DNA of 64,000 nt from Ophioderma brevispina (Eukaryota; Echinodermata; Ophiuroidea; Amphilepidida; Ophiodermatidae), in the NCBI GenBank assembly GCA_023653785.1, contig JAMKCH010088190.1, positions 1 to 64,000 on the forward strand, given 5' to 3'. A program made the translations under genes and the position numbers. The notes under the pieces were generated by a model that saw only the letters and a program-made list of their open reading frames with translations, did no database searches and was not told the DNA's origin. The stretch's first letter is position 1; each line of letters opens with the position of its first letter. Positions 22,731-35,096 of this stretch are shown here, piece after piece.

Positions 22731-23980
22731 CGTGTACTGAAGGGCTAGAGAGAAGTCAACACTTTTGTCGCCGCTGTCCCCCTCTCCAGGTCTTGTTTGG
22801 TACACGGTCACAGAGAGTTAAACTTTTCAGGTAAGAAGTGGTACCGCAGGTATTGTCAGTTGTATACACACACCACCGAGACACAACACCGATTGAGCTC
22901 TGTGTATACAACACACACATACACAGAGTGCCACGGTGCGGCAGAGCAGGCTGCTGACTGAACGAGCGTAAACTAGACCTCCGTGTCGCTCACACTGATA
23001 GGATTGTTATGACTGCGAGTAGTGCTGGCTGCCAGTGACTCGACTCATTCAGTGACGAAATCGGGTTAGGCAGGCGGATTGAGGTCGCTCTCGGCACTCT
23101 AAAGTAGGACGCCCGGTGATGCTCCATACGCCGTGGTAAATGACATGTGTACTGGGTGGTGGTGGTGGTAAAGCAAGTCTTGACAGTGACCACTAAGCCT
23201 GGTAGAAAACTGAAAGTCAACGTTGAAGTTATCTATAGTCACCTGAGTTGAACAAAAAATGTCAGGTATTGTAAAGGTGACGATCTGAGAGATAGTGAGT
23301 TGTGGAGGATGTTCCTAGGCCAGTGGCTCGGCAACAACTAGTGGTTCAGCCACTGCGGGTCTTCCTCATATCATCAACTCTTGTCGCTCAGGTTGATCGC
23401 GGCTTCAGTAAAGGTTTATTGCCATCACGTGGTCTTCAAATGTTATCATTTGTCGGTCGCCTGTCAGCTCATTACCATATCAGTGAAGTTTCACAATTTA
23501 TTCGCCTATGCTAATAATTTAGACGATTTGGGTTGGTATAGGAAAATAGGTAAATTGATTGGTTCACCAGCACTAACGGTGTGAAACTCCTCCGTTCCGT
23601 ATCGATCTACCACAAGCGAGAGAGAAAAATGTGTTATTTTCCTGCCTAACTGGACAACTGGTGTTTGCCATACAGTTGGTATACGGTGAGATAACAATTT
23701 CAGCCAACACCGTTCTTATACACTGTAAACGGACTAGCGTTAAGTAGGTGGGGTCAACTTGGCGTAATCAGACGGAAAACTTAGCGGTCGAACGTTAGTA
23801 CGCCCTCTAGTGTACGAGAGTTTTCCACTTCCCATTCGCTATTGATGATTGAGTCACCTACAGGCGGCGCTCCTCTCAAAATTGTAACGGTTAGCGGTGA
23901 TAAGGTTTTGCAACTCTTAGGTTTGCACGGTGGTTGTATAAGAAGGAGATTTTCTTTCGTACAGTTACAAATATACAAAA
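22731..23980 (-). promoter_or_regulatory. FoxD 5' leader and proximal promoter region (inferred)
   Basis: Upstream of the FoxD ATG the sequence is clearly richer in G+C and CpG than the surrounding DNA, especially at about 22930-23150 and 23800-23880. Minus-strand stops precede the ATG, as expected for a 5' UTR. I see no confident TATA box or initiator, so the start site is not placed. The short open frames here (60-76 codons) have no recognisable domains. The extent is an inference from composition and position. Confidence 0.5.
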
Positions 23981-25689
23981 AAAAAAAAAATCATTTAAAA
24001 AGCTAATTGGCATCAATACATTGCTTCAGAACATACACATTTAATCACTAATTTAGTTCCAAGTAACACCTCAACGGTTGCGGTTCGGAACGTCAAGATA
24101 TGTGTCAATGTTGAAGCACACATGCCCACACATACACACACATAATATGGTAATATGTATACGGTTCAGATTGGTATTGTGGATCAGCGATATGGTGTTT
24201 GCCCCATTTGTTTAATAATTAAGACTGCAGGAAATCTCACCAATAGGGCATATCTTTTGGAGTATCCAGTATGCAGCTTTACTGGGCATTCTTGACTCAC
24301 AACGTAACAACCTCACCCTCCCATATTTTATTTTACAGAAGTCTTATAGGTTGTTGGCCTACATGATGCGGAACCCATTTCGAAAAGGATTTATTTTGGC
24401 GGACCATTAAATGTTTATAAAGCAGTTGAGTTTCGATTTTTTCTTTAGTATTTAAAAAATCGTGCAAAACGTGCACGTTGACCTATTAAGAGTGCCGTTG
24501 TTGTCCGTGTGTGTCTGTGCATGTTTGTGTGTGCGTGTTGCGTGTTGGTACGTATGCATGTGATGTGGGTGTGTGTGTGTGTGTAAGTGGGGAGGGGTGT
24601 GATGTGTGGATGGCGAGGTTATCTATCCCCCCTATTCCTTTATTACTTACTAGAAGAGGTTACTTCTCTGAAGTTACTCTTCAGCTCTGAATTAGCACGC
24701 TATAAATTTTACCCTGTAGATAGCGAGGAGTAAACCGGGTAGCCTAGCAAGATCGACTTACTATATAGACGGAATTTACCGATTTGTGCACTTGGGATTA
24801 AATTCAGTTTTGCTCAATGATTTTTTACTTTTGGGTGACTTGTTTTTTTACTGGGTGGAAATAAGATTTTTCTTAGCTACCGCTTGCGTCGCAGACCTAT
24901 AGCCCCCGTAAAGAGGGAAGGGCTTGAAGAATGAGGAAATTATATGGGTAAATAAAGTTAAAAAAGAGTAGAGAAAACAGTAAAAAAAAGAGTCTTTACG
25001 GAAAGAAACTGCAAGACAATATTGCAGTTTATTCAGTAAAAGAAAACTCTAGTTTTTGTATGTGACTTGTGAGTATGTGGTATGTGTATGTATGTGTCAA
25101 ATATTGTTGGAAAAATTGCCCATTTATATAGTGATATGCTTGGGGGCCTACTCGCACAAGTAAGACATACTCGTTGCGGGCCACACAATTGTCTAATATG
25201 ACTCGCCGGAAAAATACGAAATCAACTTCGGGCTTAATTCATTATACCTACTCGTATCATGTGAGTTAGTTTCCGTTTAAACGAATAAAGCGCCAATGAT
25301 TTAGGGCCTCTATGCAAAAGGTATAAAAGTAATTATGACATGGTTTCTAAAGAAAATATTAAATTTGCTTAGAATACACAAATTGGGGTTTAAACGTTCA
25401 AATCAATTTCAACATTTATAGGTCTGTAAATACACTACGTATACTTAGACCCGTTATTTGAAATCCGTGAATATCTTGTATAATACTGATAACATGCATA
25501 CCTTTATAATTATACGTGTTATATACAAACCAGACTGTGGTCATGCTATAAGCATTCTTAAGCATAGGACATTCATGCACCCATATACTGCCGCCCATGT
25601 TAACGTTTTTAGCAAACTGGTCCATAACTAATAATGTGTCCGTCCGAATTTTTTCAGCAATCACCACCCTCAAATCGGGTGCCTTTTTC
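23981..25689. other. No gene recognised; TG-rich patch
   Basis: A GT-rich tract occupies about 24500-24595 (GTGTGTGTGTGTGTGTAAG and neighbours). The remainder shows no coding or ordered repeat signal that I can support. Confidence 0.4.
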
Positions 25690-26255
25690 AGTGCGTAAAC
25701 CAGCTTTTATTTTCAGGGGGAAAGGGGAAGGGCATATATATTTTCAGGGGGCAAAGCATAGGCCTAATTAACGGGGAATGGCCGATTTAAGTATTTGAAG
25801 TTTTCATCTTGATAGATTGGCCTTCACCCAAAAACCCCAACCTTAAAGTTTCCGCCGATCTTCCAAATGCGTTTCATGGAGAGCAGAAAACCGTGATTGC
25901 GTAAGCCCCATAGATACTGTGTAAAATTAATTGTCGACCAATTGGATACATTTCGCTCTTACTTTCAACCCAACATCCTTTGGCCTACATTTCACAAAAA
26001 AGGGGGTAATGAGAAAAATAGTAGCTTTCTTCTTATACCAAATGTTGACCACTTCCCGTAAATCTGGGCTTCTGGGGACGGAGGCTAGTAGCGATCGGGC
26101 CCTGGACCTTTACAATGTGTTAGTATAGTATTTGTTTTCACTGTAAATTGGGCACGTTCATAAATCATAAATTTTCAGGGGGCAAGAGTGGGTTAAAATT
26201 CCCCGGGGGGGGGGAGCTTCCCCCAGTCCCCCTCTGGTTACGCCACTGACCTTTT
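25690..26255. mobile_element. TTTTCAGGGGGCAA repeat with nested insertion
   Basis: TTTTCAGGGGG motifs occur on both sides of a nested MITE (25705-25760 and 26170-26190). The right edge runs into GGGGGAGCTTCCCCC and CCCCCTCTGGTTACGCCACT. Ends of the form AGTGGCGTAACCAGAGGGGG recur, to my recollection, as DNA-transposon termini in marine invertebrate genomes. The left border is not sharp. Confidence 0.5.
25767..26112 (+). mobile_element. TTAA-type MITE family 1, copy 2
   Basis: Same orientation as the copy at 8533. The left end is ATTAACGGGGAATGGCCGAT, and the right end is GCGATCGGGCCCTGGACCTTT. It shares CATCTTGATAGATTGGCCTT, CTGTGTAAAATTAATTGTCG and GAGAAAAATAGTAGCTTTCT. It is nested inside the CAGGGGGC repeat, so it is the younger insertion here. 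Confidence 0.8.
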
Positions 26256-27103
26256 TTCGGCTGTCGATTCCACCATCATTAATTTTGCACTCATCCTTTT
26301 GAACCCAGTAATTACAAGCTTCAATTTTTACCATCGGATATGTAGACGCGCAGAAAATATGGCATGATAACGCTCATAATTAAAATCATCAAAACCAATG
26401 AAATTATGATTTAATTCCTCGTGAAAGCCTACTTTGTCTGCACAAGAACGATTGATCAAACGTTCTCCTAACCCTAAGTTTAACACATATTATACTTAAA
26501 TTGGCTTACTTGATTTATGTTTATAACCATTTCAACTCCGGTAGACAAATTGTATATAGCTACGTAATTCAGTGGCTTTTTCAGATGACTTTTCAAAAGA
26601 CCCGTGTTTATTGGGAAGGCCACTCAAAGCGACTGACCAAAACTAGGCTTTTTGTGACTGTGCTTTGAGAATGAAAAAATTGAAACTAAACAAAATGTAT
26701 GGTTCCAATTTATGTTTCAATTGCTTTTAAAAGTCGCCATCTCCATCAATGCATTTCTTTATTTCCCTTCAAGTTTGCAGTTCTGACTACTCTTCTGCCA
26801 AAAACAGTCTTTAAAAACAAATCTGAAGCTTTCCAAATATAGAGTTCTGTTTTTCTTTTTGCACACGTGATTTTTTCTTCCATTTCTCCAAATGTACGTC
26901 GGTTGATCGTATATACACATCCAGTTCTTGCCATCGATTACCGACTGAGGGCGCCAGACCTACCTCAGGAACAAGGCAGTCGCGCTACAAATACTCGGCT
27001 ACTTCTTAATTTGCATGCGTTGTATGTCGTTTGGAATTATTGTATCTTTCAGATTGTAGTCATATTTTTTATATACTATGAATATGCTACAATGAAATTC
27101 ACA
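26256..27103. other. Unannotated stretch
   Basis: AT-rich with no supported gene, RNA or ordered repeat. The overlapping 62- and 95-codon frames near 26746-27154 have no recognisable features. Confidence 0.4.
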
Positions 27104-27438
27104 TTTAAAGGTGCAATGGACGATTTCGCATATCAGGTGTCCCTAAAAAAATAAACCCCTTATTTTTGCACTGATGTAAAGCTTTCCATAAAAAAAGTAT
27201 CCCTGTCTGGAAGGATAATGAGCTGAGACTTATTAGTTTTCTTACGGCACAAAAATGTCTAATTCGTATTGGAGCAAATACGAAATCTAGGCTTTGTTTT
27301 ATATTGAAATCAAAATCACCTTTTGGTTACAAATTTAACACACTTCTATAGCCAAATACAAGGTAAGAAATATAATTATGAAATCATTACATTATGACGC
27401 AATGTATGGATGCCATGATACTTCTTGTTGCACTTGAA
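27104..27438 (+). mobile_element. TTAA-type MITE family 2, copy 1
   Basis: The left end is TTTAAAGGTGCAATGGACGA, and the right end, TTGTTGCACTTGAAA, is its degenerate inverse. The interior (ATATCAGGTGTCCCT, TGTAAAGCTTTCCATAAAAA, TATTGGAGCAAATACGAAAT, TATAGCCAAATACAAGGTA) matches the copy at 48122-48475. It is non-autonomous. Confidence 0.75.
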
Positions 27439-27676
27439 ATTGTTTTTAAGGGAAAAGTCAGTGAAATATTTCTTCATCTCGATATTGAAAACAAATTTGA
27501 CAAACCCTGTAGTAAGTTTTGACAAAATTTCTAAACCCACTATACTACTGAACTTATAGGATAGGATATACACAAACAACCATCTGAGATAAGTGGCGGT
27601 ATCGCCCATAACGAAGGAAACAATGCAAATAAAAAACGATAACTTATGCCCATGGGTTACTTGACCAAAAGCTAGC

Positions 27677-28467
<791 letters not shown>

Positions 28468-29068
28468 TGAAACCGTAAAACTCTAATGAATTGGATCATG
28501 AGCCCGTTTAGCGAAATCTTGGGAAATGTGTCGTAATTTGGGGGTCAAATGTCATTTACGGGTTATTTAGGTCAAAATGTAAACATACTTCCACAGAAAA
28601 GAATGAATGTGCTCCAAAGATGCTCAAATGGTTCATGAGGTGTCGGGATCATCTGTGGTTATTGATGAAAGTACTGAAAATGGCTCTTATTCCACAAAAT
28701 GAGGCTAATTAATCTTGCGAGTTTTGAAAGATCCGGATGGGTGGTAGTTTAATGGTATGTTCAGCGAGGTCAAAGGTCCACACGTAATGACATATACATG
28801 GCACAGGTCACATAGTAATGTAAGGTCACTAGCTCGTATGGTAGGTTCAAAGGGTCACGTTTTTTTTTTTTTGGGGGTCCAATTGAAGACTTTCATGAAA
28901 AACGTGCTTGAAGTGCCTTTTTTCATTAGTATGCCTTTTTTTTTCTAATGACACACTGTATATCCGATAAAATGCAGAATGTGCTACCTTGACCCCCTTC
29001 AATGTTAATTTGCAGTAACTCTTATGGGTTCACTTCTGTAGAAGAAACACTTTACTTTATGACCTTCT
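28468..29068. other. Unannotated stretch
   Basis: No gene or ordered repeat is recognised. It contains GGGTCAAATG and AGGTCAAAGGTCCACACG-type short motifs, a T/G run at about 28860-28876 and a T run near 28938. Confidence 0.4.
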
Positions 29069-29335
29069 TGTCCTCCTTCCTTCCCTCCCTCCCTGCTCAA
29101 TCCCTCCCTCCCTCCTCCCTCCCTCTTCCTTCCTTCCCTTCCTTCCTGCCTTCCTTCCCTCCCGCCTTCCTCCCTCCCTCCCCCCTCCCACCCTCCCCTC
29201 CTTCCCTTCCTCCCTTCCTTCCTCTCCTCTCCCTCCCGTCCTTCCTTCCTCCTTTCTCTCTCCTTCCTTCCTTTCTTCCTCCTCGCCCTCCCTCCCATCA
29301 TTCAATCATTCAATCATTCATTCAGACAGTCATTC
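29069..29335. repeat. Polypyrimidine CTTCC/CCTCC tract ending in (CATT)n
   Basis: From about 29069 to 29300 one strand is almost purely C and T (TCCTTCCTTCCCTCCCTCC and variants). Then come ATTCAATCATT repeats to about 29335. Such homopurine-homopyrimidine tracts can form triplexes. The 82-137 codon frames here are low-complexity artefacts. Confidence 0.85.
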
Positions 29336-29409
29336 CTTCGTGCAAGATACCCTCCTCAAGAAGTACGGGGCTGCAGTTGTTTTTCATTTGCCCGCAACAT
29401 ATATATAAG

Positions 29410-30080
29410 CTATAAAAACATTAAATTTTACAGTATTTTATACTGGCAGCAATTCTGCCAAACTTCCGTTCCGTGAAACTTTACAGTATTGAATTCAATC
29501 AAAACACATGTTATAAAGTTTGGGAAATGTAAACAATAAAAACATTACCCTCCGATAACTTAGTAAGCCTTTCCACTAATGTTAACTGTTATTTAGTTTG
29601 TTACACAATAACATGAAAACGTTAGTTTTATATTTTAATATTGAATTTTGAAGGAACGACTGTCATTAGTTTATTACTCTGTAAAATTTACAGTACTTTA
29701 ACTGTATAAGGTACCTGGGGCACTTTTATCATGTAACAATTACATACTTTTCGGTAAAATTATTTACAGTACTTTGCTGGACAATTTCAGTACTTTACTG
29801 TAAAATTTTAGCAGTACTTAAGCTTTAAAATTGACAGTAAGCTTTTACTGTAAAATTTAGTACCTATTCTATAATTGACAAGTCATAATTGTGTTTTAAT
29901 GATGTTGATATCTTTAATTTTAAATATGCGCCTAGCCTGAAATTGAATATAAAAATACAGTATTTTGCCATATTTCCAATTCATCAAAAATACTAATTTA
30001 GCGCCTTTTACGGTATTTTGCTCTAAATTTGTAAAGTATAAATTTTTGGCGTTATATTTCCACCATACGCAGTATTAAAG
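29410..30080. mobile_element. TTTTACAGTA/TACTGTAAAA motif region
   Basis: TTTTACAGTA, TACTGTAAAA and variants (ACTTTACAGTATTG, CAGTACTTTACTGTAAAATT, TACGGTATTTTGC) recur in both orientations over about 650 bp. The pattern matches the other motif-body elements of the window, but clean termini are not visible, so borders are approximate. Confidence 0.6.
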
Positions 30081-31257
30081 GAAACCCTGTTAGAGAATAG
30101 TAATTTCAAAGATTGATTTACATGAAGTTACAACAATAACGACCAAGCTTTCCTTTATGAGAACAGTATCAAAATTTAAGCCGTGTGTGACAAAACTATG
30201 AAACACACCAAACACTCTTAAAACATGTTTTACTTGTGTTCGTATGGGTAAACAAACAGAATACTACTCCGTCAGCGCGAATTTATCATTAGTAGAAATC
30301 TGGTTGGTACAAATTGAACAAAGCCAATGGAAGAGTAACTTTTTAAACTAAAAAGCCTTAGTGTATAGAGATGTATCCCATGGGTTGGCTACGGTGCGGG
30401 CTAGCAGTCTCATCCCAGCCAAAGTGGGGGTTGGGACGCCGAGGCCTGCCCTGTAAAACGTGATCAGTACGGCGTGCCAATGATCAGAAACCCCCGGTGG
30501 AGATTAAAGTTGTGTGCCATTTTCTCAGTTATGTGTAGCACCAGTTCTTCTTTGGGTTGATTATAAGCTTGTAGCAGTGTTATGGTAGATCTTTGGGGAG
30601 AAACAAGTAAAAGGACACACTTTTGTTTTGCTGTAGTGGAGTTTCGTTTTAGTTTGTAATTGACCCTCGGGAATGAACCTATCACATCACATGGTCTTTA
30701 TTATACAGATGGACCCCGGAGATGGACAACCAGTCTTATTATTGTGTATAGACAATTATACAAATAAGACCCAATGACATCTTATATAGACCAGTTAACA
30801 TCCTACGTCACTTCTTTTGTTGTCTGCGATCCATTCCTGCGAATCGTATGGCCCATAGTATTAAAACTCTAACAGATACAATTGCCCAGTGTGTAACAGT
30901 CAGGCCGACCTATTTCAAGATACCAGGCCCTAACATGTTTACAAACATTGCTGTTAACTGGTCTATACATCCTCTTCCCCGGGGTCTCCGCAATATTACC
31001 ATACGGGATGTGCCGCCAATATGGGTCTCATTTCATAATGGTCCTTTTTGGCGCCACTTTTCTCAAATTTGTGGAAAAATAAGACCAATTTGGAGCAAGC
31101 ATTAACTAAGTGTGCTAAAACATTGTAAAGTTTTGAAAAAAATGGCACATTTGTGTTACATTTGTCCCAAAATCCGTATCGCAGATATAGCTAATAAGTT
31201 CCTTTCGGCGCGAATGGTGATATGGGTCCAACTTAAAGCCTCCTCACAAGCACTTCC
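30081..31257. other. No gene recognised; GC-rich patch
   Basis: Around 30375-30490 a GC-richer patch (CCCATGGGTTGGCTACGGTG and following) stands out. It could be part of a retroelement, but no motif is decisive. The 73- and 85-codon frames have no recognisable domains. Confidence 0.4.
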
Positions 31258-31593
31258 TATAGATGATATGACGTCACTTGTTGACATTCAGGACGCCCTC
31301 TGTTGTTTTCTGGCAGGCAAAATATTACAGTAGTTTCTGTGACAGACCACATAAAATCTGGTTATAAATTACTTGCAGAATCTTTCCTGATCTAAATTGG
31401 TCACAAAATGCAGCTGGTAGCATTAGCTTATTATGCTTGATAAGAAAGTTAGTATTATTTAATTCGAAACAAAAGTTACAGCAAAAAACAGAATTTCCCC
31501 ATGCAAAGTATATATAGGTGCTTTTGCCCGCCAGTTTCTCTCTTATACCAACAGGGGGCGCCATAAACATAAACAAATGTCACATCATCTATA
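31258..31593 (+). mobile_element. TATAGATGATGTGAC MITE, copy 1
   Basis: The left end is TATAGATGATATGACGTCAC, and the right end is GTCACATCATCTATA, its inverse. The interior contains GACATTCAGGACGCCCTCTG and AGGGGGCGCCATAAACATAA. A reverse-complement copy of the same length class lies at 34766-35093. There is no coding capacity beyond repeat translations. Confidence 0.85.
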
Positions 31594-32103
31594 CAACTTT
31601 AATATTAACACACACTGTTATGGGCCAATTTGTACAATTTTTTGGGTGATATGCTTCCACGTGTGAGAGAAAACGGCATATGAAAAAATCGGACCATATT
31701 CGGGTCCCCTACCTTTAACTTATTTCAGTTGAAAAATGTTAACAACACTGACAAACATACATTATTAAGATACGGAAAACTGTGCAAGTTCGTAACAATT
31801 TCTCATTTTACACCTGTTGCTGTAACTTATTTGATTGCTGAAGTTGTAATTCTTGATACTTTTAAGTAAACCAGACTCAAATCAGTTAAGTTAATCATTC
31901 AAAGTGACAGTTTGTAAAATCAGAAAGGACACAAATTTAACAAGCAGTAATTATAAGTATCTTATATTCACTTCAAATTTTTGATAGATAGTTCAAAAAC
32001 CTGTTGTAGTAGTCCTTTCACGTTCTGTATGATATTTGTTCATTATAATGCGCATTATATTAATTTGAAAGAAAAATAATGTATATAAATTAAATGTCTT
32101 TAT
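31594..32103. other. Stretch with a TTAAAGGT-ended repeat fragment
   Basis: About 31610-31725 holds a diverged version of the sequence at 32699-32815: TGATATGCTTCCACGTGTGA, then GAAAAAATCGGACCATATTC and CTACCTTTAA. The remainder is AT-rich without supported features. Confidence 0.45.
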
Positions 32104-32104
32104 A

Positions 32105-32170
32105 GCGTAGTATTGTGGTTAAGTATTTGATTTCATAAGCAGAGCGTCCCGGTTTCGATTCCCAGCTATA
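32105..32170 (+). mobile_element. tRNA-derived SINE head (Pol III A and B boxes)
   Basis: TAGTATTGTGG at 32108-32118 fits the Pol III A box TRGYNNANNGG with one mismatch. GTTTCGATTCC at 32152-32162 fits the B box GGTTCGANTCC with one mismatch. The spacing of 33 bp is right for a tRNA. A clean cloverleaf is not evident, so this reads as a tRNA-derived SINE head or pseudo-tRNA, not a functional tRNA. The downstream tail is not defined. Confidence 0.55.
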
Positions 32171-32698
32171 TAAAATGTACTTACTTGATTATAACTAACA
32201 GCTAATTAAGTATAAATAATGCAATGTAAAACAAGGCAATTATATCCCTTTCTTGTTTCGTTTTCCCTCTTTTCTTTCCCCCTTATTCCCACATACCTAC
32301 AACATTAATTTGAGTTCCAACAACTTCTTTAACAATGGGCCTATTTAATACTAAATAAGCACAATAAAGTATGTGATTTTGAGTACATATAGAAAAACTA
32401 ATATCACGAGTTTACTGATTGAAACATTTTGATCTATCTCAATTAAAATACATGATTAGTGATAACTTAGAATTCCTTTTTTTTTCTCATTACTCATTAA
32501 AATTACTTATAATTAAACGCAACCCGGTTATAGTTTCATTGAGTAGATACGGAAAATTATTTTTTGAGTGTACCTGAAATTTTAGCCCAGGAAATGTTTC
32601 ATTTTAATGTTAAAAACAAAAACTCTCCAAATTTGGTCGACAACATTAATTCACATCACACTGTCAAATGGGTCAATTTAGAACGCATTTTTAGTTCT

Positions 32699-32892
32699 CC
32701 AACGGCTGGACCGGTTTAACTCAAAATTTGTAATCGGATGTTTTTGGTGATATGCTCCCGTGTGAGAGGGAAAACATATGAAAAATCGGACCATGATCGG
32801 GTCATCTACCTTTAAATATAGGTTAATTTATTTCGTACTGTATGCATGCACTGTAAAATGGTATCTTGTCAATAGACATTATGTGAAGCCGG
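32699..32892 (+). repeat. 194-bp direct repeat, copy 1
   Basis: CCAACGGCTGGACC through GTGAAGCCGG. It contains a TTAAAGGT-ended fragment (GATCGGGTCATCTACCTTTAAA) and the start of a GACATGTC-family element (CACTGTAAAATGGTATCTTG). It is near-identical, with equal length, to 33103-33296. Confidence 0.9.
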
Positions 32893-33102
32893 CCAAACGA
32901 GTCATAACTAGCTCAATTTCCCCTCGCAGAAATTAATTTCAGCGAGCTGAAATTCAGAATTTCAGCGAGCAGAAATTTATCCAATCACATTATGATACTG
33001 ACGGCACTGACCAATCAAATAACGTTTTTTTCAGCGAGCAGAAATGTTTGAAATAATTTCAGCTCGCTGAAATTAATTTGATTTTTTTTTTTTTTTTTTT
33101 TT
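32893..33102. repeat. TTTCAGCGAGC foldback between direct repeats, with T run
   Basis: AATTTCAGCGAGCAGAAATT and AATTTCAGCTCGCTGAAATT variants recur in both orientations (about 32930-33075), forming a strong palindromic stretch. A run of about 22 T residues follows and abuts the second copy of the 194-bp repeat. Confidence 0.75.
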
Positions 33103-33296
33103 CCAACGGCTGGACCAATTTAACTCAAAATTTGTAATCGGATGTTTTTGGTGATATGCTCCCGTGTGAGAGGGAAAACATATGAAAAATCGGACCATGA
33201 TCGGGTCATCTACCTTTAAATATAGGTTAATTTATTTCGTACTGTATGCATGCACTGTAAAATGGTATCTTGTCAATAGACATTATGTGAAGCCGG
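33103..33296 (+). repeat. 194-bp direct repeat, copy 2
   Basis: Nearly identical to 32699-32892; the few differences are near the start (GGACCAATTT versus GGACCGGTTT). Here the sequence continues into an inserted ACCCGGTGTG-type MITE and then into the rest of a GACATGTC element, so this copy keeps more of the original context than copy 1. Confidence 0.9.
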
Positions 33297-33945
33297 TGTG
33301 AAAGTAATCATAGTCCGGCAGGTATCATAGTCGGGCTCCATAGACGACAACGGAATAAAGCCTGAAACTAATGTTGCATGAAGAGTCAAATGAATCGATT
33401 GCCCAATTGTTCACCATTGTTCCCGGACTGTGAGCCCGGAGGACTATATCTCCTGCCACACCGGTTCGAAGACACCTGTCTAGATAGACACCAAGTCATA
33501 TATCTCTGCAAGACATGTCCAAATGTCACCTCTCCATGCAAGACACTCTACACAAGTCATGTTTTCATGCCAGACACTTCAGTTTCGTATATCACTGTAA
33601 AAATTGTGTCTTGGCAAAAGACACTTCACGTGTCATCAATTTTGAGACATGTGTCTATTTAGACAAAAAGTCATGTCTAAATACAAGACATGTTCAATAG
33701 CAACGTCTATTTGCAAGACACTAATTTACAAGTCATGTTTTTTATGCAAGACACTTTGGTTTTGTAAGACGTGTCTTTTGTCGTCATTCTGGAGACATGT
33801 CTGGCTGGAAGTCATGTCTTGTCGTGTCTTGATTGTTTTTATTTGTTCTATTTCCTTTTATTTCTATTGTTGAAGCCATGTCTATTGCCCAGACATGTCT
33901 TACATATGTCGCCAAAACACGATTTTTACTGAGTAAGGCATGTCT
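33253..33945 (+). mobile_element. GACATGTC-family elements, interrupted by a MITE
   Basis: The left end is CACTGTAAAATGGTATCTTG at 33253. After the 172-bp MITE at 33293-33464 the body resumes (GACACCTGTCTAGATAGACA, GCAAGACATGTCCAAATG). A second left-type terminus, CACTGTAAAAATTGTGTCTT, lies at about 33593, followed by the usual family interior (CTTTTATTTCTATTGTTGAAG) to about 33945. Frames of 61-94 codons here are repeat translations. Confidence 0.75.
33293..33464 (-). mobile_element. ACCCGGTGTG MITE, copy 2
   Basis: Reverse-complement counterpart of 3632-3808. It runs from CCGGTGTGAAAGTAATCATA to TCCTGCCACACCGG. GAAG occurs just before the element and again three bases after it, so any target duplication is not cleanly defined. 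It interrupts a GACATGTC element, so it inserted after that element did. Confidence 0.85.
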
Positions 33946-34140
33946 TTGAAGCAGTTTTAAAACATGAAGTGAGCTTTAACCCCGGCCGGTTATTCGTTGG
34001 GTTATATGTAAATAGGAAATCAGGGACATGGTAAGAAAAACGTAAATGCGCATACAGATAAATAAAAGGTCTATTTTGATTGGTTACTCTGAGGGTATGT
34101 ATATCGTATATGCAAATCAGAGGTATTGTGAAAAAGGCGG

Positions 34141-34530
34141 TACATTCGAAAAATAATTCGGCCCGTTACTCAGAAAAATTAAGTGAATTGCGGTAAACCG
34201 GGTTGCTTATAAAAGTTACGATAACTCAATGAAATAGAATTGGTATGCAGACAAATCTTCAAATATAGTCCCAACTTAATTTTATTCACAGTAAAAAATA
34301 CACAAGTTGCAACGTTTTTGGGTAGCATTTATAAAATTGGGTAGTGTTTATAAAATAAAGAAAATAATGGGAAGGCTATATGAAATTAACGCGTTGAAAC
34401 ATTTATAAAGTATAAACGTTAGTTTTTACTGTGTTGAGTTGTTGTAAACCAAACAAATTAAGGCAACCGGTCGACCGTAATTTACTTAATTTTTCTGAGT
34501 AATGTGCCGAATTATTATTTTTTGAGTGTA
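34141..34530. mobile_element. CACTCAAAAAATAAT-ended element with TTACTTAATT motif
   Basis: The left arm runs TACATTCGAAAAATAATTCG, CCGTTACTCAGAAAAATTAA. The right arm is its inverse (TTAATTTTTCTGAGTAATG, CGAATTATTATTTTTTGAGT followed by GTA). CGGTAAACCGGGTT near the left pairs with AACCGGTCGACCG near the right. TTTACTGTGTTGAG lies inside the right half. It spans 390 bp with TA flanks and is non-autonomous. Confidence 0.75.
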
Positions 34531-34765
34531 GGGTTAACAAAATGGTCTTTTTCAACAACATTATACAAATATTGAACGCCTAAGAGTGCAATAGTAAAAA
34601 ATATATCACGAGGACAAATTTTGAGTTTTCTATTTCACGAGCCATGCAGCTCGTGAAATGGAACACCAAAATTTGTTAAAGTGATATATTTTTAATATTC
34701 CTCGAATATAAGCAGTCAATATTTGTTATATAACGATACCACAGATTTGTACCACAGTGAAATAG
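34531..34765. other. Short stretch with a palindrome
   Basis: Around 34605-34700, ATATATCACGAGGACAAATT and GAGTTTTC pair roughly with TTTGTTAAAGTGATATATTT, and CACGAGCCATGCAGCTCGTG is a palindrome near 34637. No gene is present. Confidence 0.4.
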
Positions 34766-35093
34766 TATAGATGATGTGACATTTGTTTATGTTTATGGCG
34801 CCCCCTGTTGGTGTAAGAGAGAAACTGGCAGGCAAAAGCACCTATACTTTGCATGGGGAAATTCTGTTTTTTGCTGTAACTTTTGTTTCGAATTAAATAA
34901 GACTAACTTTCTTATCAAGCATAATAAGCTAATGCTACCAGCTGCATTTTAGATCAGGAAAGATTCTGCAAGTAATTTATAACCAGATTTTATGTGGTCT
35001 GTCACAGAAACTACTGTAATATTTTGCCTGCCAGAAAACAACAGAGGGCGTCCTGAATGTCAACAAGTGACGTCATAGGTCACATCATCTATA
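34766..35093 (-). mobile_element. TATAGATGATGTGAC MITE, copy 2
   Basis: Reverse complement of 31258-31593 with high similarity over its length. It has the terminus TATAGATGATGTGAC at the left and GTCACATCATCTATA at the right. The inner sequence includes GGCGCCCCCTGTTGG and ACAGAGGGCGTCCTGAATG. A short deletion relative to copy 1 removes part of TTGGTCACAAAATG. Confidence 0.85.
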
Positions 35094-35096
35094 TCA

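Noticed and set aside
22731..22811. FoxD frame extended upstream to a GTG at 22811
   Set aside because: The extra 27 codons begin with GTG and follow an in-frame TAA closely. Animal genes start at ATG, and the ATG at 22730 has a good context.
29002..29415. Pro/Ser/Leu-rich 137-codon frame and two Gly/Glu/Arg-rich frames opposite
   Set aside because: They are produced by the polypyrimidine tract, with no domain or start support.
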